DNA from: Nocardia lijiangensis NBRC 108240
GTDB lineage: Bacteria > Actinomycetota > Actinomycetes > Mycobacteriales > Mycobacteriaceae
Direction of reading: 5' to 3'
DNA: 64,000 nucleotides
Assembly: GCF_001613045.1 (NCBI RefSeq)
Contig: NZ_BDBP01000020.1
Coordinates: 50,295 to 114,294 of the forward strand
This document shows positions 25,228-34,146 of the stretch, piece by piece (position 1 is the first letter of the stretch; each line of letters starts with the position of its first letter). The notes below the pieces were generated by a model. That model was not told where the DNA came from. It did not search any database and saw nothing but the letters and a program-made list of their open reading frames with translations. Made by a program: the position numbers and the translations under genes.

Positions 25228-26463
25228 TCAGCCGGAGACCGCCGGAAGCCACCGCACCGGCGAGGTTTCGCGGATGTGCACCAGGACATCGAACGCCCCC
25301 GCCAGGGAAGGGACCCCAATGTGCGCTTCGGCGTCCTTGGCCGGGTCGTAGATTCCGCTGATGGTGCGCAGCTCGGCCGGTGCGCGGCGCCAGGAGTCCA
25401 CCGATTCCGTTGCCTCCGTGCGCAAGTCGACGTAGAACGCGGCGAGGTCCACGCCTCCGAGCAGTGCGTCGACCAGTTCCGGTCGCGGCCGCGGGGCCTG
25501 GGCGACGCCGAGGTCGCCGTGGTGGAAGCCGATGGCCACGGCGACGTAGTCCGTGCCGAAGTGGTCGCGCAGGTGAGCGCCCGTCCCGCGGAACTCGCCC
25601 GCGGCCGAGCCGACGCCGAGCGCTTGGGCGCTGACGTGGGCGATGCCGTCCCAGTACGCGATCTTCGCACCGGTCTCGCGCTGCCATGCGAGGACGCGTT
25701 CGGCCGAGGGCCGCTCGTCGCGGGCGAAACCGCCCTGTCCCGCGACGCTCTGCTCGTGGAAGTCGACGATCAGCTGCGCGTGTGCGCGGGCCCGCCGGTG
25801 CTCGGCGGTGTCGGGCAGTCCGTCGAGCAGGGCGAGCGCGTCGCGGGCGTGCTCGGCGAACGGGCGGCCGGGGTGGATGCCCTGGTGGCGCTGGACGTGC
25901 TCATCGATCTGGTGCGCGGTGCGGATCGGGTCCAGGTGGGATTCGGCGCGCGTCAGCCGATCCGGCGCGGCTTGGCGCAGGTAGTCCAGCACCGCGTCGT
26001 AGTCGGAGGGTTCGGCGTGCGGGGGTTCGACCCCGAAGACGCGGATCGGGTCGTCCGGGTGCTGCTCGTTGAACAGCCGGATCCAGGTCAGTGTTTCGAC
26101 CATCTCGGCGGTCCGCAGCGGCCGCCACGCCCCGGCCAGCGCGGACTCCGGATCACCGGCCCCGGTGCTGACGTACTCGTCGAGGCGTTCGCCGGAGCGT
26201 GCGCTGTCCTGGATGGCGAGCGCGCGGAAGCCGTACCTGCCGACCAAGATGCGGAAGAGCCGTTCCCGCACGCCGTAGGTCTGCCGCGAGAACCTGGTCG
26301 ACTCGCCGAGCCCGACGATCGTCGCCGGTCCGATGGTTTCGGCGAGCTCGTCGAGATCCTGCCCGACGAAGCCCGGCTCGGTGCTCGCCACAGGACGCGC
26401 GGCGGCGCGCAGCGATGCGGTCAATTCCGCGGATGGCTGGGCGATGCTGGATGCAGTAGTCAC
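25228..26463 (-). CDS. erythromycin-esterase family protein
   Basis: 411 residues from GTG 26463, with GGGAGGAACA upstream. Family features are IVGLGESTRFSRQTYGVRER near residue 50 (the GE.TH-like histidine/glutamate site, here GESTR), FRALAIQDSARSGERLDEYV, RVFGVEPPH, the helical core with VAGQGGFARDERPSAERVLA, and YVAVAIGFHHGDLGV. Members hydrolyse macrolide lactones or act on unknown esters. Here the usual H of the GESTH motif reads R, so classic macrolide esterase activity is doubtful. It lies next to the DUF4185 paralogue but is not obviously co-transcribed with it (125 bases apart). Confidence 0.85.
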   Translation of the reverse strand: MTTASSIAQPSAELTASLRAAARPVASTEPGFVGQDLDELAETIGPATIVGLGESTRFSRQTYGVRERLFRILVGRYGFRALAIQDSARSGERLDEYVSTGAGDPESALAGAWRPLRTAEMVETLTWIRLFNEQHPDDPIRVFGVEPPHAEPSDYDAVLDYLRQAAPDRLTRAESHLDPIRTAHQIDEHVQRHQGIHPGRPFAEHARDALALLDGLPDTAEHRRARAHAQLIVDFHEQSVAGQGGFARDERPSAERVLAWQRETGAKIAYWDGIAHVSAQALGVGSAAGEFRGTGAHLRDHFGTDYVAVAIGFHHGDLGVAQAPRPRPELVDALLGGVDLAAFYVDLRTEATESVDSWRRAPAELRTISGIYDPAKDAEAHIGVPSLAGAFDVLVHIRETSPVRWLPAVSG

Positions 26464-26588
26464 TGTTCCTCCCGGATCGGTCTCGTTCTTCCGCGTCAGC
26501 CTCATACATGAAGCATTGTTGAGGTCAAGCGATCCGGGAAAGCACAACGGGGCGCGAAGCGGACCGCACACACCCCGAGCGCCGGTGA

Positions 26589-27695
26589 TTACAGCGTGGT
26601 GCGCACCAGGACGACGTTGTATTGGCTGTGCACGGTGGTGAGGAAGTACAGGTCGCGCCCGGTTTGGTACGGGAAGATCGACGGGGCGTAGGCCGTCGGC
26701 AGTTCCCTCGTGTCGATCAGGACTTCCGGATCGCTCCACGGGCCCACAGGCGAAGAGGCCCGCCGCATCACGACCGAGTTGAATCGGTCCGTCGTCAGCG
26801 AGACGAACTGGCCCAGGTAGTCGTTCCACATGACCGACAGTTCGCTGACGCCCCACATGATCGGGGCCGCGGCGTTGACGTCGTTCTTGCGCCAGCCCTC
26901 GCCGTCCCAGTACTCGTACTCGCCGAGGTTCTGGATGTCGTGCTCGCGCACCCGCGCGACGTACGCGGTGTTGTCGCGCCCGGACGGGGTCCCGTACTCG
27001 TAGACGTATCCGTCGCTCTTCAGGAACGCGTTCATCTGGAAGTTGGCGTCGCCGCCCTCGTTCGGACGCCGGGTGTGCCCGAGATCCGCCCAGGTTTCCC
27101 CGTTGTCGGCGGAGGCGGCCAGACCCGAGTAATTGGTGGTCCACTCGCCGACGTTGTCCCAGGTCTTCACCGACATCATGCTCATGTACTGAACGCCGCC
27201 GACCGCGATGCCCGCGGTGGGGATGCGGCTGATCTCCAGGAACGGAATCTTCGGGCTCGGAATGAGGTCACGTGCCTGCCCGACGACATCGCGCACCACG
27301 CTGTCGAAATAGATGCCGTTGGCCGGGTCCTTGGTGAAACTGCGCACGAGGATGTTGCTGCGCCATGCCCACATGCTGCCCGCGAGCAGGTTGGGGAAGC
27401 CGAGTCCGGCGGTGTCGCCGAACGCGGTCAGCATTTCGCCGTTCCCGTTGTCCCACATGATGCCCAGGTCGGTGCCGAGCACGTTGTAGGTCTGGGTGTT
27501 GTTGGGGCTCGCCATGCCGGTCACCTGGAACACCGCTCGGCTGCGACCGACCAGATTCGGCAGACCGTTGGTGCCGTTCAGCACCGGAATCGGGTTGATC
27601 GCGTTTGGGTTTGCCGTGGCGGGGGTAGTCGCCGTGAGAAGCAAGGCCGTGCCACCCGCCAGTGTCGACAGCAGGATCTTCGCGGTCTTGTTCAA
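26589..27695 (-). CDS. exported DUF4185-domain protein (copy 2)
   Basis: 368 residues from a TTG at 27695, preceded by GGAGGG eight bases upstream. The signal peptide MNKTAKILLSTLAGGTALLL ends at ATTPATANP. The mature protein aligns by eye over its full length with the copy at 20115-21200 (IMWDNGNGEMLTAFGDTAGL, LLAGSMWAWRSNILVRSF, AVGGVQYMSMMSVKTW, the ending QYNVVLVRTTL). An insert of about 12 residues (RDVVGQARDLIPSPK) distinguishes it. The paralogues lie 5.4 kb apart on the same strand, which suggests an old duplication. Role as for copy 1: a secreted beta-propeller-type protein of unknown substrate. Confidence 0.85.
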   Translation of the reverse strand: MNKTAKILLSTLAGGTALLLTATTPATANPNAINPIPVLNGTNGLPNLVGRSRAVFQVTGMASPNNTQTYNVLGTDLGIMWDNGNGEMLTAFGDTAGLGFPNLLAGSMWAWRSNILVRSFTKDPANGIYFDSVVRDVVGQARDLIPSPKIPFLEISRIPTAGIAVGGVQYMSMMSVKTWDNVGEWTTNYSGLAASADNGETWADLGHTRRPNEGGDANFQMNAFLKSDGYVYEYGTPSGRDNTAYVARVREHDIQNLGEYEYWDGEGWRKNDVNAAAPIMWGVSELSVMWNDYLGQFVSLTTDRFNSVVMRRASSPVGPWSDPEVLIDTRELPTAYAPSIFPYQTGRDLYFLTTVHSQYNVVLVRTTL

Positions 27696-27837
27696 AAGTT
27701 GGGCCCTCCGGTTCTCGCCGAAACGGGCCTCGATACACCACCCCCCGTTGTGTTCCGAAGCACATTTCTAGTGGCTGGCAAATCGACGGAAATGCTAGCA
27801 GTCGAACCGGGGAAATTGGTGGCTTGCGATCTTGTCC

Positions 27838-28617
27838 CTACGATTTGCCGTCCTCGTTGTGCGATCTTCCATCACGTTGTTTCGTGGCCAGTCGCAGGAC
27901 CAGCGGCAGTTGCGTCGCGCGCTCGATTCCGAAGGTGCGCCGGGCCGATGCGTGCCAGGACCGGTCGAACAGGCGCTTGGCGCCCGCCACCGCGTGCGGG
28001 GAGCGGGTCGCGATGCGTTCGGCCAGCTTCTCGGCGGCCGCGAGCGGGTCGGCGGTCACCTCGGTGACCAGGCCGATGCGTTCCGCGTAGGCGGCGTCGA
28101 CCACGTCGGCGGTCATGGTCAGCAGCAGGGCTTTGTCGATGCCGATCAACCGGGACAGGCTGGCCGCGCCGGTCATATCGGGAACCAGCCCGTGCTTGGC
28201 CTCCATGACCGAGAATTCCGCCTCGGGTGTCGCGAAGCGGACGTCGGCGGCCAGCGCGATCTGTAGTCCGCCGCCGAAACAGCGGCCGTGCACCGCCGCG
28301 ATGACCGGGACGTTCAACCGTCGCCAGGCCCAGCAGGCCTCCTGGAAGGTATTGGTGCCGCGCCACGGCAGCGGCACGAAGTTCAGCACGCCCGCGAGCG
28401 GGTCGCGGGTCGCTTTGGCGACATCGAGGCCGCTGCTGAAGCTGGGGCCGTTGCCGGACAGGATCACCGCGCGCACATCCTTGCGCTTCCCGACGGCGTG
28501 CGCGGCGTCGACCAGGCCGCGCAGCATCTCGATGGTCAGGCCGTTGTGCTTGTCCGGGCGGTCCAGGGTGACGTAGGCGCGGTCGCCGTCGAACCGCAGC
28601 GCGATATGAGATCCCAT
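27838..28617 (-). CDS. crotonase/enoyl-CoA hydratase family protein
   Basis: 259 residues from ATG 28617. Crotonase features are YVTLDRPDKHNGLTIEMLRG, VILSGNGPSFSSGLDVAKA (first oxyanion Gly), VIAAVHGRCFGGGLQIALAA (second oxyanion loop) and SVMEAKHGLVPDMTGAASLS. The catalytic Glu of typical enoyl-CoA hydratases would fall in EAKHGLVPD; the residue pattern suits the broad hydratase/isomerase group. It is divergent from the thiolase operon at 28740 and the two share the palindrome at 28696, so it is probably controlled by the TetR at 31038. Confidence 0.85.
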   Translation of the reverse strand: MGSHIALRFDGDRAYVTLDRPDKHNGLTIEMLRGLVDAAHAVGKRKDVRAVILSGNGPSFSSGLDVAKATRDPLAGVLNFVPLPWRGTNTFQEACWAWRRLNVPVIAAVHGRCFGGGLQIALAADVRFATPEAEFSVMEAKHGLVPDMTGAASLSRLIGIDKALLLTMTADVVDAAYAERIGLVTEVTADPLAAAEKLAERIATRSPHAVAGAKRLFDRSWHASARRTFGIERATQLPLVLRLATKQRDGRSHNEDGKS

Positions 28618-28695
28618 GCCCGGATCTTACTCTCGGGTCAGTTCTTGTCCATGGGCTATTGCCCTGGTCGGAGCCGTCTGCTTCACTGAGAACAA

Positions 28696-28719
28696 GTTAC
28701 CGTCAATGTTGACGGTAAC
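28696..28719. promoter_or_regulatory. 24-bp palindromic operator between divergent lipid genes
   Basis: GTTACCGTCAA (28696-28706) and TTGACGGTAAC (28709-28719) are perfect inverted halves with a two-base centre. The site lies 21 bases before the thiolase start and 79 before the divergent crotonase start. The TetR gene at the end of the thiolase operon is the natural candidate ligand. Confidence 0.8.
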
Positions 28720-28739
28720 TCGAGTCGAGCGGAGGAACA

Positions 28740-30272
28740 ATGCTGCCAGCCGGAATGGATCCGCGGACACCGGTGCTCGTCGGCGTCGGGCAGGTCGTGC
28801 ACCGAACCGGCGAGCCGGGGCTGCCCGGCCCCGTCGAACTCGCCACCGAATCGCTGCGCCGCGCGGGCGCGGACAGCGGCGCCGGTGACCGGTTGCTGCG
28901 GGCGGCCGATCTGGTTGCCGCGGTCGCCCCGGTCAGCAAGCCGTACCCGGATCTCGGCGCGCTGGTGGCCGCCGAACTGGGGGCCGCGCCGAAGCGCACG
29001 ATGCAGTCCGTGCGTTTCGGCGGCGACGCGCCGCAGCGGCTGCTCAACACGGTCGCGCAGGCCATCGCCGACGGACGGTCCGAGATCGCCCTCATCGCCG
29101 GGGCCGAGTCCGTGGCCTCCTGGAACGCAGCGACTCGCGCGGGGACGGCGCTCGACTGGCCCGAGCAGCCGGATCATGTGGTGCCCACCGAGTCGATCGG
29201 CTCGGACAAGGCGCCCAATTCCGAGATGGAGACGGCGGCCGGACTGTGGGGCCCGGTCTACTTCTACGCGTTGATGGAGACCGCGCTGCGCGGCAGGCTC
29301 GGCCTGAGCGAGGCCGCGCATCGCGAGCGCATCGGCGGACTGTGGTCGCGGCTGTCGTCGGTGGCCGCGGACAACCCGTACGCGTGGCTGCCCGCCGCGC
29401 AGTCCGCCGTCGATCTGGTGACGCCCTCCGCGAACAACCGGATGGTGTCGACCCCGTACCCGAAACTGCTCGTCGCGAACCTCTCGGTGGATCTCGGCGC
29501 GGGCCTGATCCTGTGCAGCGCGGCCGCCGCCGACGCCGCCGGAGTGCCGCGCGATCGGTGGGTCTTCCCGCACGGCGGCGCGACGGCCACGGACATCTGG
29601 TTCGTCTCGGAGCGCGCCGACATGAGCGTCTCGCCCGCGATCGAGGCGGCAGGCCGGTCCGCGCTCGGCGCCGCGGGCATCGGCATCGATGATGTCGCCC
29701 ATGTCGACCTGTATTCCTGCTTCCCCGTCGCGGTGCAGGTCGCCGCGGAGGCGCTCGGCCTGCCGATCGACGATCCGGCGCGGCCGCTCTCGGTCACCGG
29801 CGGGCTGACCTTCGCGGGCGGGCCCGGCAACAACTACACCACCCACTCGATCGCCACCCTCGCCGCGCGGCTGCGCGAGGACCCCGGCTCGTACGGCCTG
29901 GCGACCGCGCTCGGCTGGTACATCACCAAGCACGGCGTCGGCGTCTATTCGGCGCGCCCGCCCGCCACGCTGTTTCGCGCGGTCGAGGCCGAGGTGCCCG
30001 CCGCGCGTCGCGACACCGCGCCCGGCTATACCGGCCCGGCGACCGTCGAGGCCTACACCGTCGCCTACCGCAAGGGCCCCGCGCCGGAGCATGCCGACGA
30101 GCCCGAGGCGGTGGTGATCAGCGCGCTGAACCCGGCGGGTGCACGCATACTGATTCGGGCTTCCGACGCCGAGACCATCGCGGCGTTCACCGACGGCGAC
30201 CCGATCGGCGCGACCGCCGAGATCACCGCCGCCGACCAGCTCATCCTGCGCACCGAGAGGACTTCCCGATGA
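28740..30272 (+). CDS. thiolase-fold acetyl-CoA acetyltransferase family protein
   Basis: 510 residues from ATG 28740, with GGAGGAACA upstream. It belongs to the long thiolase-like/SCP2-thiolase group: TPVLVGVGQVVHRTGEPGL, the active-site neighbourhood ALIAGAESVASWN, VDLYSCFPVAVQVAAEALGL, GGLTFAGGPGNNYTTHSI and a C-terminal OB-like extension (about 400-510, VEAYTVAYRKGPAPEHADEP). In place of the usual thiolase Cys the alignment reads Ala/Glu, as in members that act as retro-aldol or lipid-transfer enzymes; the true activity is uncertain. The ATGA overlap with the next crotonase gene shows an operon. Confidence 0.85.
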   Translation: MLPAGMDPRTPVLVGVGQVVHRTGEPGLPGPVELATESLRRAGADSGAGDRLLRAADLVAAVAPVSKPYPDLGALVAAELGAAPKRTMQSVRFGGDAPQRLLNTVAQAIADGRSEIALIAGAESVASWNAATRAGTALDWPEQPDHVVPTESIGSDKAPNSEMETAAGLWGPVYFYALMETALRGRLGLSEAAHRERIGGLWSRLSSVAADNPYAWLPAAQSAVDLVTPSANNRMVSTPYPKLLVANLSVDLGAGLILCSAAAADAAGVPRDRWVFPHGGATATDIWFVSERADMSVSPAIEAAGRSALGAAGIGIDDVAHVDLYSCFPVAVQVAAEALGLPIDDPARPLSVTGGLTFAGGPGNNYTTHSIATLAARLREDPGSYGLATALGWYITKHGVGVYSARPPATLFRAVEAEVPAARRDTAPGYTGPATVEAYTVAYRKGPAPEHADEPEAVVISALNPAGARILIRASDAETIAAFTDGDPIGATAEITAADQLILRTERTSR

Positions 30273-31033
30273 CCGACCAGGTACTCGTCGAACGCCGCGA
30301 CGCGATCACTTTGCTGACCGTCAATCGCCCCGAGGCACGCAACGCCATCGATCTCGCCACCGCACAGGCCATCGAGGCGGCCCTCGACGCATTCGAGGCC
30401 GACGCCGACGCGCGCGTGCTCGTGCTCACCGGCGCGGGCGGAACCTTCAGCGCGGGAATGGATCTCGTCGCCGCCTCGAAAGGCGAGATGCCGATGACGC
30501 AGCGCCGCGGCCCGCTCGGCATCACGGCGAAACCGCCCGCCAAGCCGATGATCTCGGCCGTCGAGGGCTTCGCGCTCGCGGGCGGTTTCGAGCTGGCGCT
30601 CTCGGGTGACCTGATCGTCGCGGCGCGCGACGCCCAGTTCGGAATCCCCGAGGTGAAGCGCGGTTTGGTGGCCGCGGGCGGTGGCGTGCTGCGGCTGACC
30701 CAGCGCCTGCCGCGCCCCGTCGCGGCCGAGCTGGCGTTGACGGGCGGGCGCATCGGCGCCGAGCGGCTCTACCAGCTCGGTCTGATCAACCGGGTCACCG
30801 AGCCGGGCGCCGCGCTGGCGAGCGCGCTGGAATTGGCCGCCGAAATCGTTGCGGCCGCACCGCTTTCGGTGGCCGCGAGCAAGCGCATCATCGACGAGTC
30901 GCCGGACTGGACGGTGGCCGAGGGCTTCGCCAAGCAGGGTGAGATCGCGCTGCCCGCGCTGTTCTCCAAGGATGCGGCCGAGGGTGCGCTGGCGTTCGCG
31001 CAGAAGCGCGAACCGCAGTGGCAGGGGCGCTGA
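30269..31033 (+). CDS. enoyl-CoA hydratase/crotonase
   Basis: 254 residues from ATG 30269, overlapping the thiolase stop by four bases. Crotonase motifs are LLTVNRPEARNAIDLATAQA, VLVLTGAGGTFSAGMDLVAA, MISAVEGFALAGGFELALSG and FGIPEVKRGLVAAGGGVLRL; the Glu in PEVKRGL aligns with a catalytic position. The C-terminal helix ends with FAQKREPQWQGR. With the thiolase-like enzyme and the divergent crotonase it probably forms part of a side-chain or fatty-acid beta-oxidation set under the TetR at 31038. Confidence 0.9.
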   Translation: MTDQVLVERRDAITLLTVNRPEARNAIDLATAQAIEAALDAFEADADARVLVLTGAGGTFSAGMDLVAASKGEMPMTQRRGPLGITAKPPAKPMISAVEGFALAGGFELALSGDLIVAARDAQFGIPEVKRGLVAAGGGVLRLTQRLPRPVAAELALTGGRIGAERLYQLGLINRVTEPGAALASALELAAEIVAAAPLSVAASKRIIDESPDWTVAEGFAKQGEIALPALFSKDAAEGALAFAQKREPQWQGR

Positions 31034-31037
31034 CCCG

Positions 31038-31679
31038 ATGCCGGAACGCGTCCGGGAGACGCAGGCGCAGCGCCGCGCGCGGATGCGCACGCGGCTCCTG
31101 GACGCGGCGATCGAGAGCCTGATCGAGGTCGGGTACGCGGGCACGACGACGCTCGAAGTGCAGAACCGCGCAGGTGTCCCGCGCGGGACGTTGCAGCACC
31201 ATTTCCCGACCAAACCGGACCTGCTGGCCGGCGCCGTCGAGCATCTGGCCGCGCGCCGATTGGAGCAGCTGACAACGGAATTCGCGGCGATACCCGAGGA
31301 TGCCGACCGGCTGACCACCGCGGTCGATCTCACCATGCGCATGTTCAGCGGGGAATCTTTCCTTGCCGCGCTGGAGATCTGGGTCGGCGCGCGCACCGAT
31401 TCCGAGTTGCGCGCCGCCTTCCTGCCGCTGGAGCAGCGCCTCTTCGAGCTGATGCACACCAGTATTCGCGATATCTTCCGCGCCGAGTTCCCCGACGATC
31501 CACGGGTGCCGACGATCACCGAGTTCACCATCGAGATCATGACCGGGCTGGCCATGCGGGCGCTGCTGACCGGGAACGTGGAGCGCAACCGAATCCTCCA
31601 GCAGCGCTGGGGAAATTCGGTTCGAGTGTTGCTCGGCACGGCCCCGGCGGACACGTTGTTGGACCCTCGGCCCGTGTAA
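31038..31679 (+). CDS. TetR-family regulator of the thiolase/crotonase operon
   Basis: 213 residues from ATG 31038, four bases after the preceding stop. The N-terminal helix-turn-helix is typical: RTRLLDAAIESLIEVGYAGT, then VQNRAGVPRGTLQHHFPTK. The C-terminal 140 residues are helical (LEIWVGARTDSELRAAFLPL), as in ligand-binding domains. The proposed operator is the palindrome at 28696-28719, in front of its own operon and of the divergent crotonase. The ligand is likely an acyl-CoA (inference). Confidence 0.88.
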   Translation: MPERVRETQAQRRARMRTRLLDAAIESLIEVGYAGTTTLEVQNRAGVPRGTLQHHFPTKPDLLAGAVEHLAARRLEQLTTEFAAIPEDADRLTTAVDLTMRMFSGESFLAALEIWVGARTDSELRAAFLPLEQRLFELMHTSIRDIFRAEFPDDPRVPTITEFTIEIMTGLAMRALLTGNVERNRILQQRWGNSVRVLLGTAPADTLLDPRPV

Positions 31680-31770
31680 GGCGTGCGGGGGCCGACGCGA
31701 CTGTTCTCTGGGGCGTTGCGGCCGGTCGATCGACGTGGCCGGTTTCGGTTGTGGTGACTGCTGCGGGAGT

Positions 31771-32562
31771 CTACCGGCGGTTCGGATCCAGCTGGTCGAG
31801 CAGCAGCCGGGCGCAACCCTCGGGATCGTCCGGAAACGGCGAGTGCCCGCTGCCGTGCAGGGTGACGTGGCGAGCGTTGGGCAGTTCGGCACGGGCCCTG
31901 CGGTGCTGGGTGGCGTAGGTGAGCAGGATGTCGCGGCTGCCCCAGGCGATGGTGACGGGAATGTCGGCGAGCGCGCCGATCTCGGACAGTCGCGCGTCGG
32001 CGAACGAGACCAGGGCTTCGTCGAATCCGGTTGCGCCAGCGGCTCCCTCGGCGGTGCCGATGGCGACCTGCGCGTCCAGCGCCCACGGCTTGCCGAAGAT
32101 CAGGGACAGGAAGGCCGTGCGGCCCGCCGCGTTGCCGAGGATCTTCGGCAGCAGCGGACGCAGTGTGCGAGCGAGCAGGACCGACTTGCCGAGCGACTGC
32201 TGGCACCACACCCGGCCCGCGGTGTCCCAGAACCCGATCGGGGAGTACGCGGTGACCGAGCGGGCGAGTCCGCGCGCGCCCAGCTGCAGGGTGATCAGTC
32301 CGCCCATCGAGTTGCCGCCCAGGTGCGGGCGTTCGATGCCTTGTGCGGCAAGCCATTCGGCGAGTGCGTCGGTGAGTTCGTCGACGGAGGTGTGCGGCAG
32401 CGGGTCCGAGCCGCCGAAGCCGGGCAGGTCGACGGCGATCACCTCGAAGGAGGCGGCGAGGGTGTCGATGATCGGCTCCCAGATCTGCCAGCGGCTGCCG
32501 ATTCCGTGCACCAGGACCAGCGGTTCGCCCGCGCCGACCCGGTGATGGTTCCACTCCGTCAT
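31771..32562 (-). CDS. alpha/beta-hydrolase
   Basis: 263 residues from ATG 32562. Fold markers are LVLVHGIGSRWQIWEPIIDT (oxyanion HG), VIAVDLPGFGGSD, LGGNSMGGLITLQLGA with nucleophile Ser in GNSMG, an acid near IAWGSRDILLTYAT, and HVTLHGSGHSPFPDDPEGCA with the catalytic His. The lid region holds several tryptophans. Substrate unknown. The inverted repeat TTGGC-N5-GCCAA at 32585 sits just upstream and is shared with the acyl-CoA dehydrogenase operon at 59167, so both may respond to one lipid-related regulator. Confidence 0.88.
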   Translation of the reverse strand: MTEWNHHRVGAGEPLVLVHGIGSRWQIWEPIIDTLAASFEVIAVDLPGFGGSDPLPHTSVDELTDALAEWLAAQGIERPHLGGNSMGGLITLQLGARGLARSVTAYSPIGFWDTAGRVWCQQSLGKSVLLARTLRPLLPKILGNAAGRTAFLSLIFGKPWALDAQVAIGTAEGAAGATGFDEALVSFADARLSEIGALADIPVTIAWGSRDILLTYATQHRRARAELPNARHVTLHGSGHSPFPDDPEGCARLLLDQLDPNRR

Positions 32563-32584
32563 GCTCGTCCTCGGATTCGCTCTG

Positions 32585-32599
32585 TTGGCAGTGTGCCAA
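32585..32599. promoter_or_regulatory. TTGGC-N5-GCCAA inverted repeat before the hydrolase gene
   Basis: TTGGCAGTGTGCCAA has perfect TTGGCA/TGCCAA halves with a three-base centre and is followed by TAGTA. It lies 23 bases upstream of the hydrolase start at 32562. A second copy with the same layout is at 59117. Confidence 0.6.
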
Positions 32600-32660
32600 T
32601 AGTATCAGTACGTCCGCATTCCCGCTGGCAGAGTGCTCGTTCGCGGGTACGATAAATGGT

Positions 32661-32885
32661 ATGGCAACGCGTAAGGTCACTCTCTCGCTGGACGAGGCGG
32701 CCTGGTCGTTCGCGGAACAGGCGGCGGCCAGGGCGGGCATGTCGCCCTCGGCATGGATCTCCAAGGCCGCGCGGCGCGAAGCGGTGCGCACGGGCGTCGG
32801 CCCCGTGGCCGATGTGGCGGCCGAAGCCGCGGCCGACGAGGCGGAGCTGGCCGCCGCCGAGGAGGCGATGCGTGCGCAGGGGTGA
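32661..32885 (+). CDS. ribbon-helix-helix antitoxin
   Basis: 74 residues from ATG 32661. The start RKVTLSLDEAAWSFAEQAAA followed by GMSPSAWISKAARREA is a ribbon-helix-helix DNA-binding domain of CopG/MazE type; the Ala/Glu-rich tail would wrap the toxin. A TACGAT -10-like box at 32648 leaves little or no leader. It overlaps the toxin start by 14 bases. It should bind DNA and repress its own operon. Confidence 0.8.
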   Translation: MATRKVTLSLDEAAWSFAEQAAARAGMSPSAWISKAARREAVRTGVGPVADVAAEAAADEAELAAAEEAMRAQG

Positions 32886-33168
32886 ACTGTGGAGCTATCA
32901 CCCGCACGGTTCGCCTCGGCGCCGTACCGTCGTGCTCATCAGCAGCGACGGCATCAACGATTCACCGCGTCAGTGGCTGATCGCCGCCGAAATCCTCGAC
33001 CAGGATCCGCAGGACATCCTCGCGGTCCAGGTGCCGGGGCGCGGGTGGGTGCACGCGGGCAATATCGGCCGCATCTATCGCGGCTGGCTCGCCGAGCGCA
33101 TCGATGACATGGATTCCGAGGTGCTCGAACGGTTGGACACCGCATTGCGTGCGGCGATGGACTTGTGA
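32872..33168 (+). CDS. MazF/PemK-family toxin
   Basis: 98 residues from GTG 32872, with GAGGAGG in the end of the antitoxin gene seven bases upstream. VRRGELWSYHPHGSPRRRTV is the usual MazF/PemK beginning (RGE.W), followed by VLISSDGIND, a basic loop and VPGRGWVHAGNIGRIYRGW. Members are ribosome-independent endoribonucleases. A clear Ser/Thr and Arg pair for catalysis is present but cannot be placed exactly. A second start would shorten it by only a few residues. Confidence 0.8.
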   Translation: MRRGELWSYHPHGSPRRRTVVLISSDGINDSPRQWLIAAEILDQDPQDILAVQVPGRGWVHAGNIGRIYRGWLAERIDDMDSEVLERLDTALRAAMDL

Positions 33169-33233
33169 CGCGTGCCGCTCGCTGCGGGTACGGTCCCGGC
33201 TGTACGGGAACCGTTGGAAGCGAGGGAATTCGG

Positions 33234-33638
33234 GTGAGAAACACGGTGATCGCGGCGGTGTGTATCGCGTTGCCGCTGCTGGCGGGTTGCGGGGACGATT
33301 CGAGCACGGCGTCCGGCTCGTCGACCGCCGCCGCGTCGACCAGCAGTGTCGTATCGACCGGCACTGCCGCGCCGACCGGCACCGTCGTGTTGCCCGCCGG
33401 GGATTTGAGCCAGGCCGACATCGCCACGGTGCTGGCGGGGAAGGGACTCCCCCCGAAGCAATCCGAGTGTGTCGCGCGAATCTATGTGGAGGAGCGGATC
33501 TCTCAGGACGGACTGCGCAGGATTCTCGGTGCGGATCTGTCCGGCCCCGTCGACCCCGCCTTGGTGGGGTTGAGCGCCGAAGACCAGACGCGGGTCGGCG
33601 TCGCTACCCGGCGGATGGTGCAGGAGTGCCTTTTCTGA
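33234..33638 (+). CDS. small lipoprotein
   Basis: 134 residues from GTG 33234; an upstream in-frame start at 33165 gives no better signal. The lipobox is clear: TVIAAVCIALPLLAGCGDD, with the lipidated Cys in LAGC. A Ser/Thr/Ala-rich linker follows, then a soluble domain of about 80 residues with two further Cys (KQSECVARIYVEERISQD and the ending RMVQECLF) that may form a disulfide. The pattern of a GLPPKQSECVA-like start is common in small actinobacterial exported proteins. Function unknown. Confidence 0.75.
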   Translation: MRNTVIAAVCIALPLLAGCGDDSSTASGSSTAAASTSSVVSTGTAAPTGTVVLPAGDLSQADIATVLAGKGLPPKQSECVARIYVEERISQDGLRRILGADLSGPVDPALVGLSAEDQTRVGVATRRMVQECLF

Positions 33639-33724
33639 CCCGAGCGTCGTCGCGGTAGAACGGATAGCGCCCGCCCCAGCGGATGCTCGTAGCTACGGTC
33701 GCGGCGCCCACGATCGATACTCGC

Positions 33725-34027
33725 TCAGAGTGCGATCGTCAGATCGATCTCGGCACTCGAACCCGCGACGAGATCCTCGGCGACCCGGACCGGCTTCTTC
33801 ACCGGTAGCACGTAGGTGGCGCGTTTCCTGTCCGGAAACAGCGAGGTGGACCAGCTGCTCGTGCCGATCCTGACGTGCACGCGGACCGCTCCGAACCCAC
33901 CGGCCCGGTGACCGTAGCGCTCCTCGATGTCGTCGGCGATCTCTTCGGGCAGCGACACGAAATGCCAGGAGCCCTCGCCCGAGTGCTCCCACACCTGCGC
34001 CGTGAACGAATACCGCGAACCAGCCAC
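33725..34027 (-). CDS. DUF1905-domain protein
   Basis: 100 residues from ATG 34027. The sequence FTAQVWEHSGEGSWHFVSLP, FGAVRVHVRIGTSSWSTSLF and KRATYVLPVKKPVRVAEDL is the DUF1905 pattern, a small beta-barrel of unknown function. No partner gene (such as the YdeI-like domain that can follow it) is present here. It converges with the lipoprotein gene. Confidence 0.85.
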   Translation of the reverse strand: MAGSRYSFTAQVWEHSGEGSWHFVSLPEEIADDIEERYGHRAGGFGAVRVHVRIGTSSWSTSLFPDRKRATYVLPVKKPVRVAEDLVAGSSAEIDLTIAL

Positions 34028-34146
34028 GCGGCGACTCTAATCCCGGCCACCGACAGATCGTTCCCGCATTTCGATCGCCGTGCGCGCAACCCGTGAGCGC
34101 GGCGTCCATCGGGTTCTGAGCACCCGTCGACCTGATGATCCGCCGA

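Noticed and set aside
30065..32791. 908-codon leftward frame across several genes
   Set aside because: It spans four genes with clear crotonase, TetR, hydrolase and antitoxin motifs. Its translation is Arg/Ala/Ser-rich and has no domain.
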